Source of the DNA: Actinomycetes bacterium
Lineage (GTDB): Bacteria; Actinomycetota; Thermoleophilia; BMS3ABIN01
Direction of reading: 5' to 3'
Assembly: GCA_021787775.1 (NCBI GenBank)
Contig: JAJYLK010000101.1
Span: 1 to 5,127 of the forward strand
DNA: 5,127 nt
A program made the translations under genes and the position numbers. This document shows positions 5,121 through 5,127 of this stretch, in pieces. The first letter of the stretch is position 1. Each line of letters opens with the position of its first letter. The notes under the pieces were generated by a model. That model was not told the DNA's origin. It was given only the letters and a program-made list of their open reading frames with translations, and did not search any database.

Positions 5121-5127
5121 ATTTCAT

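Noticed and set aside
5056..5127. Minus-strand open frame starting with ATG at 5127 and overlapping the Nfu start
   Set aside because: It ends after 23 codons inside the Nfu gene, with no motif and its upstream context missing. It cannot be supported.

Overview
This is an ordinary chromosomal stretch of a GC-rich bacterium with strong AGGAGG-type ribosome sites. It carries housekeeping and stress-related genes, with no sign of phage, insertion sequences, CRISPR or RNA genes. A CIRCE/HrcA-type groES promoter, a small Cys-rich zinc ribbon protein, a divergent Fpg/Nei glycosylase, a second-type EF-G and a minimal Nfu protein together suggest a deep-branching actinobacterium or a related GC-rich Gram-positive or Chloroflexi-like lineage. 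That placement is inference, because no rRNA or other strict marker is present.

Layout. The left edge holds the first 11 codons of groES on the minus strand, with its ribosome site, a CIRCE operator (86-112) and a near-consensus sigma-A promoter (126-154). Just upstream of that promoter, on the same strand, lies a 77-residue zinc ribbon gene with eight cysteines (189-422). A spacer of about 260 bases containing one perfect palindrome separates it from a plus-strand pair: a beta-propeller lipoprotein (686-1690) and, 15 bases after it, an Fpg/Nei DNA glycosylase (1706-2506). Next comes a 152-base gap with a possible promoter and a hairpin-rich leader. This leads into a 693-residue EF-G paralogue of the EF-G-2 type (2659-4740). 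The convergent right end is a 75-residue Nfu Fe-S scaffold protein on the minus strand (4851-5078), with its own intrinsic terminator (4790-4817) between the two gene ends.

How the genes work together. Each has a separate role: protein folding (GroES), DNA base-excision repair (Fpg/Nei), an accessory translation GTPase (EF-G-2) and Fe-S cluster assembly (Nfu). All fit stress maintenance, but only the lipoprotein and glycosylase look co-transcribed. I see no clearly new multi-gene system. The points most worth a second look are the structured EF-G-2 leader whose ribosome site lies in a hairpin, the altered switch and base-recognition motifs in EF-G-2, the Asp in place of a zinc-binding Cys (and missing void-filling residues) in the glycosylase, and the eight-Cys zinc ribbon protein beside the groES promoter.
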